Assembly: GCF_003855095.1 (NCBI RefSeq)
Contig: NZ_CP033972.1
Span: forward strand, 2,294,001 to 2,358,000
Length of the DNA: 64,000 nt
Direction: 5' to 3'
Source of the DNA: Gordonia insulae
GTDB taxonomy: Bacteria > Actinomycetota > Actinomycetes > Mycobacteriales > Mycobacteriaceae
Below, one piece after another: positions 17,572 through 26,368 of this stretch (its first letter is position 1; each line of letters starts with the position of its first letter). The notes under the pieces were generated by a model. The model ran no database searches. It was given only the letters and a program-made list of their open reading frames with translations, and was not told the DNA's origin. The position numbers were made by a program, and so were the translations under genes.

Positions 17572-17683
17572 CGACGACCTGTTCGCCCAACCTCGCTCTG
17601 GTGACTTCTCGAAAAGTTGTGACCAACCCTCAGAAGACACTTGCCCTTGCGTTGATCCCGCCTCATAGTCTTATCGTATACAG

Positions 17684-17734
17684 GTGTCAGAAACAATCCC
17701 CCAGTTCCGAGAACTCGGTGGCAGAAATCTGACA
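17684..17734. promoter_or_regulatory. Operator half-sites in the divergent promoter region
   Basis: Strong half-sites TGTCAGA (17685-17691) and TCTGACA (17728-17734) of the recurrent window motif lie between the two large divergent operons. Neither has a full partner at the standard 4-nt spacing. The 246-bp region 17572-17817 otherwise holds only the possible leader ORF. Confidence 0.5.
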
Positions 17735-17821
17735 CTCACCCAGCTCACGGCGCTAAAAGTGCTAAGACTGAACATGCACACAGTGGAAAATTTGGTTAGA
17801 CAACGGAGGCCCCGACCATGA
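17684..17821 (+). CDS. Possible 45-residue leader ORF upstream of the meta-cleavage hydrolase
   Basis: From GTG 17684 a frame of 45 codons runs to TGA 17819-17821, which overlaps the ATG of the next gene by 4 nt. TATCGT at 17672-17677 could be a -10 box, placing the transcript start at about the GTG, as in leaderless actinobacterial mRNAs. The same GTGTCAGAAACAA word begins the regulator gene at 49876. It could be a translated leader coupled to the hydrolase, or just a 5' UTR open by chance. Confidence 0.25.
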   Translation: MSETIPQFRELGGRNLTLTQLTALKVLRLNMHTVENLVRQRRPRP

Positions 17822-18714
17822 CTGAGACAACGATTTCCGCCCCTGCGGCCGACACCGGCGAGTACCGCAGCATCTGGAGCCACCTCAAAGAACTGGAGTT
17901 CCGGCAGGGGTTCGTCGACATCGACGGCGTGCGGACCCGTTTCGCCGAGGCAGGCTCCGCCGACAAACCACACGCCATCCTGTTGCACGGCACCGGCGGC
18001 CACTGGGAGACCTTTGCGCCGAACCTGGGACCGCTCTCGGAGCACTACCACTGTGTGGCGATCGACATGGTCGGCAACGGGTTCTCCGACAAACCCGACT
18101 ACGACTACGAGATCGCCGTCTACGTCCAGCAGGTTCTCGGTGTGATGGAGCACTTCGGGATGACTCGAGCACATCTCATCGGGATGTCACTCGGCGCATG
18201 GGTATCGGCCGCGATCGCGGTCGAGCATCCCGAGCGTGTCGACAAGGTGATCCTGATGTCGCCCGCCGGACTGATCGCCACCGCGTCGAACATGGCCCGC
18301 ATCCGCGCCGAGCGCACCGAAGCCGTCAACAATCCCAGTTGGGAGTCGATGCACAAGGTGTTCGCACACCTGATCGCGGACGAATCCAATCGTCTACCCG
18401 ACCTCATCGCGCTGCGGCAGGCCATCTACCGACGCGACGACACCCGGAACACGATCGATCACCTGCTGATCCTGCAGGATGCGCAAGCCCGCGACCGCAA
18501 TCTCATCCCGGAAGACAAATGGGCGACCATCTCTGCGCCCACCATGGTGGTGGCGTCCGGCCAGGACCACGGCGAATACCAGAGCACTGCCCACATCGTC
18601 GCCGGGTTGATCCCGAACGCCGAGGTGTTCGAGATGGCCGCCGTCCGGCACTGGCCACACTTCGAGGACCCGGCGGCCTTCAACCCGGCCGCTCTGGAGT
18701 TCCTCGGGCGATGA
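17818..18714 (+). CDS. Meta-cleavage product hydrolase (MhpC-like alpha/beta hydrolase)
   Basis: A 298-residue alpha/beta hydrolase with oxyanion segment LLHGTGGHW, nucleophile Ser124 in GMSLGAW, Asp250 in SGQDHG and His278 in RHWPHFEDP, matching the GHW..W.E pattern of MhpC. It hydrolyses the C-C bond of a 2-hydroxy-6-oxo-dienoate produced by extradiol ring cleavage, giving a carboxylic acid and a 2-hydroxydienoate. GGAGG at 17805 precedes ATG 17818. The hydratase and aldolase that follow overlap it in an operon. Confidence 0.88.
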   Translation: MTETTISAPAADTGEYRSIWSHLKELEFRQGFVDIDGVRTRFAEAGSADKPHAILLHGTGGHWETFAPNLGPLSEHYHCVAIDMVGNGFSDKPDYDYEIAVYVQQVLGVMEHFGMTRAHLIGMSLGAWVSAAIAVEHPERVDKVILMSPAGLIATASNMARIRAERTEAVNNPSWESMHKVFAHLIADESNRLPDLIALRQAIYRRDDTRNTIDHLLILQDAQARDRNLIPEDKWATISAPTMVVASGQDHGEYQSTAHIVAGLIPNAEVFEMAAVRHWPHFEDPAAFNPAALEFLGR

Positions 18715-19544
18715 CGAACATCGCCCTGCCGGACACAGCGGTCGCCGAGCTCGCGCGCCGCCTGTATGAGGCCGAGAAATCCCGGACCCCGATCCGGCAG
18801 ATATCGCTGCAGCATCCCGAGATGACCATCGAAGACGCCTATGCCGTACAGCGGGAGTTGGTGCGCCTGAAAGTCGCCGGTGGTGCCGTGGTTCGCGGAC
18901 GCAAGATCGGACTCACCTCCAAGGTCATGCAACGCGCCGTGTCCATCACCGAACCGGACTACGGTGCACTGCTCGACGACATGTTCTTCGACGACGGCGG
19001 AACCGTGCCGGCCGGACGGTTCATCCGCCCCCGTATCGAGGTTGAACTCGCCTTCGTGCTCGGCGACCCGTTGTCCGGCCCCGGGGTGACGCTCTACGAC
19101 GTGCTCCGGGCGGCGGAGTACGTGACGCCGGCCATCGAGATCCTCGATGCACGGGTACAGATGGCGGACCCGGAAACCGGGCATCTACGCACCATCGTCG
19201 ACACGATCTGCGACAACGCCGCCGATGCCGGCATCGTTCTCGGCGGCCGGGTGGCACGACCGATGGACGTCGACCTGCGGTGGGTGGCCGCATTGCTGCT
19301 GCGCAACGGGTCGATCGAGGATTCGGGCGTTGCGGCGTCGGTGCTGGGCCATCCGGCGAACGGTGTCGCGTGGCTGGCGAACCGGCTTGCTCCGCATGGG
19401 GTGTCGTTGCAAGCCGGTGAGGTGATCCTCGCCGGCTCGTTCACCGCGCCGGTGTTCGCCGATCCCGGTGATACCTTCGTCGCGGATTACGGACCGATGG
19501 GGACCGTCTCGATCCATTTCGAGAACGAGGCACCACGTGACTAG
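18711..19544 (+). CDS. hpaH: HpaH/HpcG-like 2-oxo-hept-4-ene-1,7-dioate hydratase
   Basis: A 277-residue hydratase. Long stretches such as [30 protein letters not shown] and [12 protein letters not shown] read like E. coli HpaH/HpcG, more closely than like MhpD as I recall them. It adds water to a 2-hydroxy-2,4-dienoate to give a 4-hydroxy-2-oxoacid. The acidic RIEVELAF and [11 protein letters not shown] parts hold the metal-site residues of the fumarylacetoacetase-like fold. The ATG overlaps the hydrolase stop by 4 nt. Whether the true substrate carries a second carboxylate is not known. Confidence 0.88.
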   Translation: MTNIALPDTAVAELARRLYEAEKSRTPIRQISLQHPEMTIEDAYAVQRELVRLKVAGGAVVRGRKIGLTSKVMQRAVSITEPDYGALLDDMFFDDGGTVPAGRFIRPRIEVELAFVLGDPLSGPGVTLYDVLRAAEYVTPAIEILDARVQMADPETGHLRTIVDTICDNAADAGIVLGGRVARPMDVDLRWVAALLLRNGSIEDSGVAASVLGHPANGVAWLANRLAPHGVSLQAGEVILAGSFTAPVFADPGDTFVADYGPMGTVSIHFENEAPRD

Positions 19545-20325
19545 CGCCGCGGGACCGAACACGTGGGTACAGCAGATCCACGGTGAACGCGCCCAGATCG
19601 GGATGTGGATAGCCTCGGGCAACGCATACAGCGCCGAGATCTGCGCGGGCGCCGGTCTCGACTGGCTGATGCTCGACCTCGAGCACGTCCCGAACGACGT
19701 CAGATCCACGTTGGCGCAACTACAGACGCTCGCCGCCTACCCGGTGCAGGTTCTCGTGCGTCCGGCATCCGCTGACCCGATCGCGATCAAGCAACTCCTC
19801 GACATCGGTGCGACGAATCTGATCATCCCGATGGTCGAATCCGCCGACGAGGCGAGGGCCATGGTCGCCGCGACCCGCTACCCGCCCGAGGGCATTCGCG
19901 GAGTCGGCAGCGCACTCGCCCGAGCCTCGCGATGGAACCGGATTTCTGACTATCTGGTCACCGCAGACGACAGCCTGTCACTCACGGTTCAGGTGGAATC
20001 CGCCGCCGCGCTCGCCCAACTCGACGAGATCGTCGCGGTCGACGGGATCGATGCCGTGTTCATCGGACCGGCCGATCTCGCAGCGTCGCTCGGCCACCTG
20101 GGCAAGCCCGAGCATCCCACGGTGGTGGCCGCGATCGAGCAAGCGTTATCGCAGATCAAGGCCGCAGGCAAGGCGGCAGGCGTCAACGCGTTCAATCCCG
20201 CCCTGGTGGACCGCTACATCGCGGCGGGAGCCTCGTTCGTCTTGGTCGGAGCCGATGTCACGGTGCTCGCGCGGGGCAGCGAGGCCCTGGCCGCACGCTT
20301 CATCCCGCAACCCGGCACAAGCTGA
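19537..20325 (+). CDS. hpaI: HpaI/HpcH-like class II 4-hydroxy-2-oxoacid aldolase
   Basis: A 262-residue TIM-barrel aldolase starting at GTG 19537, overlapping the hydratase by 8 nt. The catalytic and metal residues His50, Arg75, Glu154 and Asp180 correspond to E. coli HpaI His45, Arg70, Glu149 and Asp175 at a constant offset of 5. The motif [16 protein letters not shown] is essentially that of HpaI. It splits a 4-hydroxy-2-oxoacid to pyruvate and an aldehyde; the aldehyde dehydrogenases of the window could oxidise the latter. Confidence 0.9.
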   Translation: MTSAAGPNTWVQQIHGERAQIGMWIASGNAYSAEICAGAGLDWLMLDLEHVPNDVRSTLAQLQTLAAYPVQVLVRPASADPIAIKQLLDIGATNLIIPMVESADEARAMVAATRYPPEGIRGVGSALARASRWNRISDYLVTADDSLSLTVQVESAAALAQLDEIVAVDGIDAVFIGPADLAASLGHLGKPEHPTVVAAIEQALSQIKAAGKAAGVNAFNPALVDRYIAAGASFVLVGADVTVLARGSEALAARFIPQPGTS

Positions 20326-20328
20326 TAC

Positions 20329-20364
20329 TTGACTCTTCGCGGATTAAATCTGACAATAGTGTCA
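20329..20364 (+). promoter_or_regulatory. Promoter with overlapping operator before the acyl-CoA dehydrogenase pair
   Basis: TTGACT (20329-20334) and GACAAT (20352-20357) are spaced by 17 bp and form a plausible promoter. The complete motif TGACA-ATAG-TGTCA (20351-20364), flanked by TC on the left and CT on the right, covers the -10. A bound repressor would block transcription of the genes from 20410 on. Confidence 0.6.
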
Positions 20365-20409
20365 CTACAGGAGCGGATCTCGCCCCGCACGACGATGGAA
20401 GGCCTCCAC

Positions 20410-21582
20410 ATGGATTTGGACTTCAGCCCCGAACAGGTGGAGTTCCGGGACGAGGTGCGCACATGGCTTGAGGAGAACAAGCCGTCCGAGCCCCGCCCGC
20501 GCGACGCCGACGGCATCCGGGAGTACGACACCGCCTGGCAACGCACCCAGTGGGACGGCGGCTGGGCGGGCATCGCCTGGCCGAAGGAATACGGCGGCGG
20601 CGGTTTGACCCTGGTTCAGCAACTGATCTGGTACGAGGAGTATGCAGCCCAGGGATTTCCGGGGATCGACGCGAACTTCGTCGGTCTGTCCCATGCCGGT
20701 CCGACCCTGATCACCCGGGCCGACGAGGCGCAGAAGGACTTCCACCTTCCCAAGATCCTGCGCGGTGAGGCGATCTGGTGCCAGGGATTCTCCGAACCCG
20801 AGGCCGGCTCCGACCTCGCCTCGCTACGCGCCAGGGCGGTCATCGACGGCGATGATCTGGTGGTCAACGGGCAGAAGATCTGGACCAGTTTCGCCACCAT
20901 CGCCGACTACCAGGAGCTCCTGGTCCGGACCGACAACACCGGCTCCAAGCACCAGGGCATCACGTGGATCGTGTGCGACATGACCACACCTGGCATAGAG
21001 ATCCGCCCGATCGAGACCATCGAGGGCGGCGCCGAGTTCTGCGAGGTGTTCTACGACGACGTCCGAATCCCGCTGTCCAACGTCGTAGGTGAGATCAACG
21101 ACGGATGGAGCGTCGCGATGTCGACGCTGTCGTTCGAACGGGGCACCGCATTCACGGCCAATCAGGTCCGCCTGGCCAAGGTGGTCGAAGACCTGATCGA
21201 CTTCTCGCGCGATCACGTCGGGCCGGACGGACGCCGCCCGGCGATCGCGGATGACGAAATCGCCCGGAGATTGGCCCGGGCCCGGGCCGCAGTGACGTCA
21301 CTGCGCGCCATGACCTACGTCGGCGTCTGCCGCAGTATGCAGACCGACACCCCCGGACCCAAGGGATCGATGCTCAAGCTGTTCTATGCAGATCTGGCCA
21401 AACAGGTCGCGGAGCTGGCGATGGACATCATCGGGGTCGATGCCCTGCGCAGTACTTCCCGATGGGACAAGAACGGCTGGGTGGGCAACTATCTGTACGC
21501 ATTCTCCCAGTCCATCGGCGGCGGTACCTCCGAGATCCAACGAAACATCGTCGGCGACCGGGTACTCGGACTCCCACGCTGA
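20410..21582 (+). CDS. Acyl-CoA dehydrogenase, large-type subunit of a heteromeric pair
   Basis: A 390-residue FadE-type protein starting at ATG 20410. It has FSEPEAGSDLAS and WTSF segments for FAD and substrate binding. The C-terminus reads IGGGTSEIQRNIVGDRVLG: the MCAD catalytic Glu (YEGT) is replaced by Gly, so the base may instead be the Glu in SFERGTAF. This layout is seen in alpha subunits of the alpha2beta2 steroid/side-chain dehydrogenases (FadE26-, FadE28-like). The next gene, 16 bp downstream, encodes the matching small subunit. Confidence 0.87.
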   Translation: MDLDFSPEQVEFRDEVRTWLEENKPSEPRPRDADGIREYDTAWQRTQWDGGWAGIAWPKEYGGGGLTLVQQLIWYEEYAAQGFPGIDANFVGLSHAGPTLITRADEAQKDFHLPKILRGEAIWCQGFSEPEAGSDLASLRARAVIDGDDLVVNGQKIWTSFATIADYQELLVRTDNTGSKHQGITWIVCDMTTPGIEIRPIETIEGGAEFCEVFYDDVRIPLSNVVGEINDGWSVAMSTLSFERGTAFTANQVRLAKVVEDLIDFSRDHVGPDGRRPAIADDEIARRLARARAAVTSLRAMTYVGVCRSMQTDTPGPKGSMLKLFYADLAKQVAELAMDIIGVDALRSTSRWDKNGWVGNYLYAFSQSIGGGTSEIQRNIVGDRVLGLPR

Positions 21583-21598
21583 AGGAAAGAAGCACACC

Positions 21599-22627
21599 AT
21601 GAACCTGCTCCCCTCTGACGATCAGCTCGAACTGGTCGCGGCAGCCGCGGACTTCATCAGTTCCCGACCACCCGTCACCGCGATCCGCGAACATCGCGAT
21701 GAGAGCACACTGGTGGACAAGGACGTCTGGCGCGAAGGCGCCGAACTGGGCCTGCTCACGCTCGCCCTTGATGAGCGATTCGGCGGATCCGGACAGTCCA
21801 TCGATGACGAGGTCATGCTCTTCATGGAACTCGCAAAGCATCTGGCCATCGGCCCGTTCCTCGCTTCCACACTGGCCGCACGCATCGCGGCCGGCGACGG
21901 CAAGAGCGAGCTCGTCGCTCAGATCGCGGCCGGCACCGCGATGGTCGGACTCGCCGAATTGCGCGGCGACGGCGAGATCGGTTCGGACGGCTTCAAGGGG
22001 TCCTTCGATCTGCTGGATTGCGCCGGCAGCAGTCACGCGCTGCTGGTGACCAGAGACGGTGCCGCACTGGCCGAGCTCGGAGAGTTCGGTGATATCACTG
22101 CAGTCGAATCCGTCGACCCCGCAACGCGCCTGGCCATCGCCACGGTGACGTCCGGACGGGTCGTCGCGTGGCTGCCGGCAGAGACCGAGTGGATCTGGGG
22201 CCGGGCACAGATTCTGGCGTCTGCGTATCTCGCCGGGCTGGCCGAGGCCATCACCCAGGTCTGCACCGAACACGCCAAGACACGCGAACAATTCGGACGG
22301 CCGATCGGCGTCCACCAGGCGATCAAGCACGCGGTCGTCGACATGGCCGTTCGTGCCGAATCTGCTTCGGCCCAAACACTTTTCGCGGCAGCGGCCCTGA
22401 AGGCCGATCGCCCCGACACCGAGTTCCAGATCCTGGCGGCCAAGACGGTTGCGGGTCAGGCTGCCCTGTCCAACGGCAGCGGCAGTATTCAGGTGCACGG
22501 AGGGATGGGTTATACCTACGAGCACGACGCCCACCTGTATCTCAAGCGGGCCATCGTCTACAAGAACCTGTTCGCCGGTGCGTCCGAGGTTCTCGCCGAT
22601 CTTCTCGAGTTGGAGGCCGCCCAGTGA
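21599..22627 (+). CDS. Acyl-CoA dehydrogenase, small-type subunit of a heteromeric pair
   Basis: A 342-residue shorter FadE protein starting at ATG 21599 behind AAGGAAAG. It keeps the C-terminal helical domain (REQFGRPIGVHQAIKH, IQVHGGMGYTYEHDAHLYL) but has a poor N-terminal FAD site. This is typical of FadE27/FadE29-like beta subunits that complete the active site of the partner encoded at 20410. It overlaps the following thiolase by 4 nt. Confidence 0.87.
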   Translation: MNLLPSDDQLELVAAAADFISSRPPVTAIREHRDESTLVDKDVWREGAELGLLTLALDERFGGSGQSIDDEVMLFMELAKHLAIGPFLASTLAARIAAGDGKSELVAQIAAGTAMVGLAELRGDGEIGSDGFKGSFDLLDCAGSSHALLVTRDGAALAELGEFGDITAVESVDPATRLAIATVTSGRVVAWLPAETEWIWGRAQILASAYLAGLAEAITQVCTEHAKTREQFGRPIGVHQAIKHAVVDMAVRAESASAQTLFAAAALKADRPDTEFQILAAKTVAGQAALSNGSGSIQVHGGMGYTYEHDAHLYLKRAIVYKNLFAGASEVLADLLELEAAQ

Positions 22628-23775
22628 GTCGCAAGGTTGCCATCGCCGGGGTCGCGCTGTCCGATGTGGGCAAGGTGGACGACAAAAATGCCTATGAACT
22701 GATGGCGCAGGCCAGTCGGCGGGCCTTGGCTCAGACAGGACTGACGCCTTCCGACATCGACGGTCTCGCATCGACGAGTCAGGGCACGCTGCCCCCCACC
22801 GATGTCGGCGAGTACCTCGGCATCAAGCCGAGGTGGATCGACTCGACCTCTGTCGGTGGCGCCTCGTGGGAGGTGATGGTCTCCCATGCCACCGATGCGA
22901 TCGCCGCGGGTCATGCCGACGTGGTCCTGCTCACGTACGGATCCACGGCACGCGCCGACATCCGAAAGGGATTGCGCGGCGCCAACATCAACTGGGGTGC
23001 ACGTGGCCCCCTGCAGTGGGATGCCCCCTATGGGCACACCCTCATCTCGAAGTACGCCATGGCCGCCCGCCGACACATGCACCAGTATGGGACAACGATC
23101 GAGCAGTTGGCCGAGGTCGCGGTGTCGGCCAGATTCAATGCCGCAGACAATCCCGAAGCGATGTACCGGGATCCGATCACGATCGATGATGTCGTCTCCG
23201 GCCCGATGATCGCCGACCCATTCACCAAGTTGCACTGCTGCATCCGCTCGGACGGCGGGGCTGCGGTGATCCTCGTGGCCGAGGACCGAGTGCCCGATCT
23301 CAAGTCGCCGCCGGTATGGGTGCTCGGCTCGGCCGACGCCACCTCCCACATGCTGACCAGTCAGTGGGATGACATGACGGTGGGGCCCGCCGCGATCACC
23401 GGCCCTCTCGCGTTCGAGCGGGCCGGTCTGAAACCGTCCGATGTGGATGTAGCCGAGATCTACGACGCGTTCACCTACATGCTGCTGTTGACCATCGAGG
23501 ACCTCGGTTTCTGCGAGAAAGGCGAGGGAGGGGCATTTGTCGCCAAGCAGAGTCTTCGGCTCGGAGGCGAGCTGCCGACCAATACCGACGGAGGCGGACT
23601 GTCGGCGTGTCACCCCGGCCAGCGTGGACTCTTCCTCCTCGTCGAAGCAGCGCGGCAACTGCGCGGTGAGTGCGGCCCGCGCCAGGTTTCGGATGCAAGG
23701 ATCGCGTGTGTCAGCGGGACCGGCGGCTGGTTCTGCTCGAGCGGGACGGTGCTGCTCGGCTCGGAGAAGCCGTGA
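22624..23775 (+). CDS. SCPx/Ltp2-type thiolase-fold protein lacking the nucleophilic Cys
   Basis: A 383-residue protein starting at GTG 22624. The nucleophile position reads DSTSVGGASWEVM (73-85) with no Cys. Other signatures are SDGGAAVILV and GELPTNTDGGGLSACHPGQRG. By analogy with Ltp2 it is a retro-aldolase of beta-hydroxyacyl-CoAs and would need a DUF35 partner. None is adjacent. The unpaired DUF35 gene at 32942 is the closest candidate, which is inference. It lies between the acyl-CoA dehydrogenase pair and a CoA ligase in one overlapping operon. Confidence 0.83.
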   Translation: MSRKVAIAGVALSDVGKVDDKNAYELMAQASRRALAQTGLTPSDIDGLASTSQGTLPPTDVGEYLGIKPRWIDSTSVGGASWEVMVSHATDAIAAGHADVVLLTYGSTARADIRKGLRGANINWGARGPLQWDAPYGHTLISKYAMAARRHMHQYGTTIEQLAEVAVSARFNAADNPEAMYRDPITIDDVVSGPMIADPFTKLHCCIRSDGGAAVILVAEDRVPDLKSPPVWVLGSADATSHMLTSQWDDMTVGPAAITGPLAFERAGLKPSDVDVAEIYDAFTYMLLLTIEDLGFCEKGEGGAFVAKQSLRLGGELPTNTDGGGLSACHPGQRGLFLLVEAARQLRGECGPRQVSDARIACVSGTGGWFCSSGTVLLGSEKP

Positions 23776-25319
23776 CACCCCGGCCGCGGTCGGGCACGAT
23801 CCGACCACCCTTGGCCGACACATTCGCGAACACGCGCGAACTACTGGACGCAGCCGCCCGCGTGCACGGTGACCGGGACGCGTACGTCGAACCCGGCTCG
23901 CGGATCTCGTTTGCTCAGTGGGTGTCACACGCCCGGTCCGTCGCCGGCCACTTCGCCGGCGCCGGAGTCGGCAAAGGCGATGTGGTGACGCTCCTGCTCC
24001 CCTCGGGAATCGACTACGCCATCTGTTACGCGGCCGCGGCCATGCTGGGCGCCGTCACGACCGGAGTGAACCCGCGACTCGGTCCGACCGAGACCACATC
24101 CATCCTGAACACTTCATCGCCCGCCCTGGTGGTGCACGGACCTTCCCAGCTCCCGCCGGAATCGACTGCGCAGCGCCTGACTGTGTGCATCGACGAGTTA
24201 CGGTCCTCGTACCACGAGGTCAACGACCTTCCGACCGTCGACGTCGACCGTCGCGACCCCGTCGCGATCATCTTCAGCAGTGGCACCACCGGGCTACCCA
24301 AGGGCGCCTGGTTCGACGCCGACAATCTCGCCGCGTCTGCACAGGCCGCAGGCATAATGAGTGCGGCATACGACCGGCGGATGACCTCCACCCCCTTCTC
24401 GCACGCCGGCTACATGTCGAAGCTCTGGGACCAATTACTCTGGGGCACAGCGATCGTCATCCCGCCTGCGCCGTGGACAGCGACCGGGATGGCGCGCACG
24501 CTCATCGACGAGCGTGTCACCGTCGGCGGCGGGGTACCCACCCAGTGGGCCAAGCTGCTCGAACTGCCCGGCCTCGATCGCCATTCCTTCCCCGAACTCC
24601 GGGTCGGTGTGGTCGCCACCGCTCCGGCCTCACCCGACCTGGTTCGGCGCACCGCCGACCTGATCGGCGTACCACTGGTGGTCCGGTACGCGATGACCGA
24701 GTCGCCGACGGTCTGTGGAACCGAACCCGACGATCCGCCCGAGGTCCAGTTCCGCACGGTCGGTCGTCCTCAGTACGGAATGACCGTCGAGGTCGTCGAC
24801 AGCAACGGGATCGTGCTCTCACCCGGGATGGTGGGACGGGTACGCATCAAGGGCGGTTGCGTGATGCGCGGGTACTGGCACGATCCCGACTTGACCTCCA
24901 CCGCTTTTGATTCCGAGAGGTTCCTGGTCACCGGTGACCTCGGCCTGATCACCACGGACGGAAACCTCAAGCTGGTGGGGAGAGCTGGGGACATGTACAT
25001 CCGCGGCGGCTTCAACGTGCATCCCGTCGAAGTCGAACAGGTCATCGCCGGCCACCCGGCGATTGCGGAAGCCGCGGTCGTCGGGCACGCCGCTCCTGTG
25101 ATCGGAGAGATCGGAGTCGCCTTTGTGGTTCCCGTCGACCCCGCTGCGCCACCAACGCTCGCCGAAGTGCGGGACTGGACGCGATCACTGTTGGCCGACT
25201 ACAAGGCTCCAGATCACCTGGTCGTGGTCGAGACGATCCCCCAGACAGCGATGGCGAAAACGGATCGCAAGCGGCTTCGTGAACTGGCCGAAACACTTCC
25301 CCCGTCACGACGCACATGA
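23772..25319 (+). CDS. AMP-forming acyl-CoA ligase
   Basis: A 515-residue adenylate-forming enzyme starting at GTG 23772, overlapping the thiolase stop by 4 nt. It has the P-loop FSSGTTGLPKG, RYAMTESPTV, VTGDLGLIT and MAKTDRKRL with the C-terminal catalytic lysine. It activates a carboxylic acid of this pathway; the position after an acyl-CoA dehydrogenase and thiolase suggests a side-chain or cleavage-product acid. It overlaps the next gene, a phosphatase, by 4 nt. Confidence 0.87.
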   Translation: MTPRPRSGTIRPPLADTFANTRELLDAAARVHGDRDAYVEPGSRISFAQWVSHARSVAGHFAGAGVGKGDVVTLLLPSGIDYAICYAAAAMLGAVTTGVNPRLGPTETTSILNTSSPALVVHGPSQLPPESTAQRLTVCIDELRSSYHEVNDLPTVDVDRRDPVAIIFSSGTTGLPKGAWFDADNLAASAQAAGIMSAAYDRRMTSTPFSHAGYMSKLWDQLLWGTAIVIPPAPWTATGMARTLIDERVTVGGGVPTQWAKLLELPGLDRHSFPELRVGVVATAPASPDLVRRTADLIGVPLVVRYAMTESPTVCGTEPDDPPEVQFRTVGRPQYGMTVEVVDSNGIVLSPGMVGRVRIKGGCVMRGYWHDPDLTSTAFDSERFLVTGDLGLITTDGNLKLVGRAGDMYIRGGFNVHPVEVEQVIAGHPAIAEAAVVGHAAPVIGEIGVAFVVPVDPAAPPTLAEVRDWTRSLLADYKAPDHLVVVETIPQTAMAKTDRKRLRELAETLPPSRRT

Positions 25320-26029
25320 CTGCGGCGGTCGATCACCTGGTCAACCTGCGCGACGTCGCCGGCCTCCCGCTGACCGGAGGCGGACTGACCGCATCCGGGG
25401 TCCTGTATCGCAGCGACGCGCCCCATGTCGGCGACAGTCTGCCCACTCACGTGGCGTCCTGGCCGCCATCCACGGTCGTGGACCTGCGCTCGAAGAAAGA
25501 GCGTGAGCGTACCGGATTCGATTGGGACAAAGGCACCGTCGTGCACGCACTACCCCTCCACGACGCGGCCGCACCCGGCGACGTCCGACCCCCGGACCTG
25601 ACGGCACTGTACCTGACAACGCTCGAGACGAAGGCCAGTCGAGCCGCGCACGTTCTCCAGATCGCGGCAGCTGCCGCCGGACCGGTCCTCGTGCACTGCA
25701 CTGCGGGCAAGGACCGCACCGGCGTGATGGTGGCAGCACTGCTGCTCGCTGCCGGCGTCGAGCCGGCGGCGGTCCGAGAAGACTATCTCGCCACCACCGC
25801 GAACATGGAACTGCTTCGGCGACGATGGAAGGCGAAGGGCCCCCGGCTCGCTCCCGCGATTCGATTGCCACGCAGCTGGCTGACCACCTCGCCGGAGGCC
25901 ATCGACGAGGTGATCGGCCATCTCCTCTCCTGGCCCGGCGGTGTGCACGGATGGTTCACCGACGCCGGGGCAACCGAGACAGACCTACGCAGCTGGCGAC
26001 GCCGACTCACCCGACCCGACGGGTCATGA
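25316..26029 (+). CDS. Tyrosine phosphatase-like protein (PtpB/LipA type)
   Basis: A 237-residue protein with the Cys-dependent phosphatase signature VHCTAGKDRTG, His127-Cys128 to Arg134, as in mycobacterial PtpB. NLRDVAGLPL near the start and LYRSDAP are also typical of this family. It removes phosphate from protein tyrosine or lipid substrates in known relatives. Its presence inside a catabolic operon, overlapping the CoA ligase by 4 nt, is unusual. Dephosphorylation of a phosphorylated pathway intermediate made by the kinases at 26369 or 47828 is a speculative option. No signal peptide is seen. Confidence 0.8.
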   Translation: MTAAVDHLVNLRDVAGLPLTGGGLTASGVLYRSDAPHVGDSLPTHVASWPPSTVVDLRSKKERERTGFDWDKGTVVHALPLHDAAAPGDVRPPDLTALYLTTLETKASRAAHVLQIAAAAAGPVLVHCTAGKDRTGVMVAALLLAAGVEPAAVREDYLATTANMELLRRRWKAKGPRLAPAIRLPRSWLTTSPEAIDEVIGHLLSWPGGVHGWFTDAGATETDLRSWRRRLTRPDGS

Positions 26030-26057
26030 TCAGTCCATCACACCCTAGGAGATCACC

Positions 26058-26252
26058 ATGCGGATTCACATCGCCCTCGACGAGTGCGAAGGACACGGAA
26101 TGTGTGCGATGCACGAGCCCGATCTATACGACATCGACGACGATGGCTTTGCGGCCAAAGCGGATTTCGTTGTGCCCCAGGGCATGGAGCCTGCCGCCCG
26201 CAACGGCGCAACTCGATGCCCGATGAGCGCGATCAAGATCATAGAGGATTGA
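26058..26252 (+). CDS. Small ferredoxin with CxxHxxC cluster motif (P450 type)
   Basis: A 64-residue ferredoxin starting at ATG 26058 behind AGGAGA. Cluster ligands are Cys10, Cys16 and Cys54; the usual second Cys is His13 (CEGHGMC), as in several actinobacterial P450 partners, which carry [3Fe-4S] or variant clusters. It probably feeds electrons to the P450 at 34203 or possibly to the Rieske oxygenase. It ends the operon begun at 17818 or 20410. Confidence 0.9.
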   Translation: MRIHIALDECEGHGMCAMHEPDLYDIDDDGFAAKADFVVPQGMEPAARNGATRCPMSAIKIIED

Positions 26253-26306
26253 CGCCGACGCGCGCAGCGGTGTGCGGTCACACGTGAACCTCCTTTTGGG
26301 AACCTC

Positions 26307-26339
26307 TTGACCTCCAAACTGGAGAACGCTATTCTCCAG
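26307..26339 (+). promoter_or_regulatory. Promoter with perfect inverted-repeat operator before the kinase-ACAD operon
   Basis: TTGACC (26307-26312), a 17-bp spacer and TATTCT (26330-26335) form a good promoter. CTGGAGAA (26319-26326) and TTCTCCAG (26332-26339) are perfect inverted arms around a 5-bp centre and cover the -10. A second small palindrome, CTCCA-AAC-TGGAG, overlaps on the left. The most likely ligand is the TetR protein encoded at 29542 in the same operon. This motif differs from the TCTGACA motif. Confidence 0.75.
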
Positions 26340-26368
26340 TCATCGACATTTTCGATTGGAGGTTCTGC

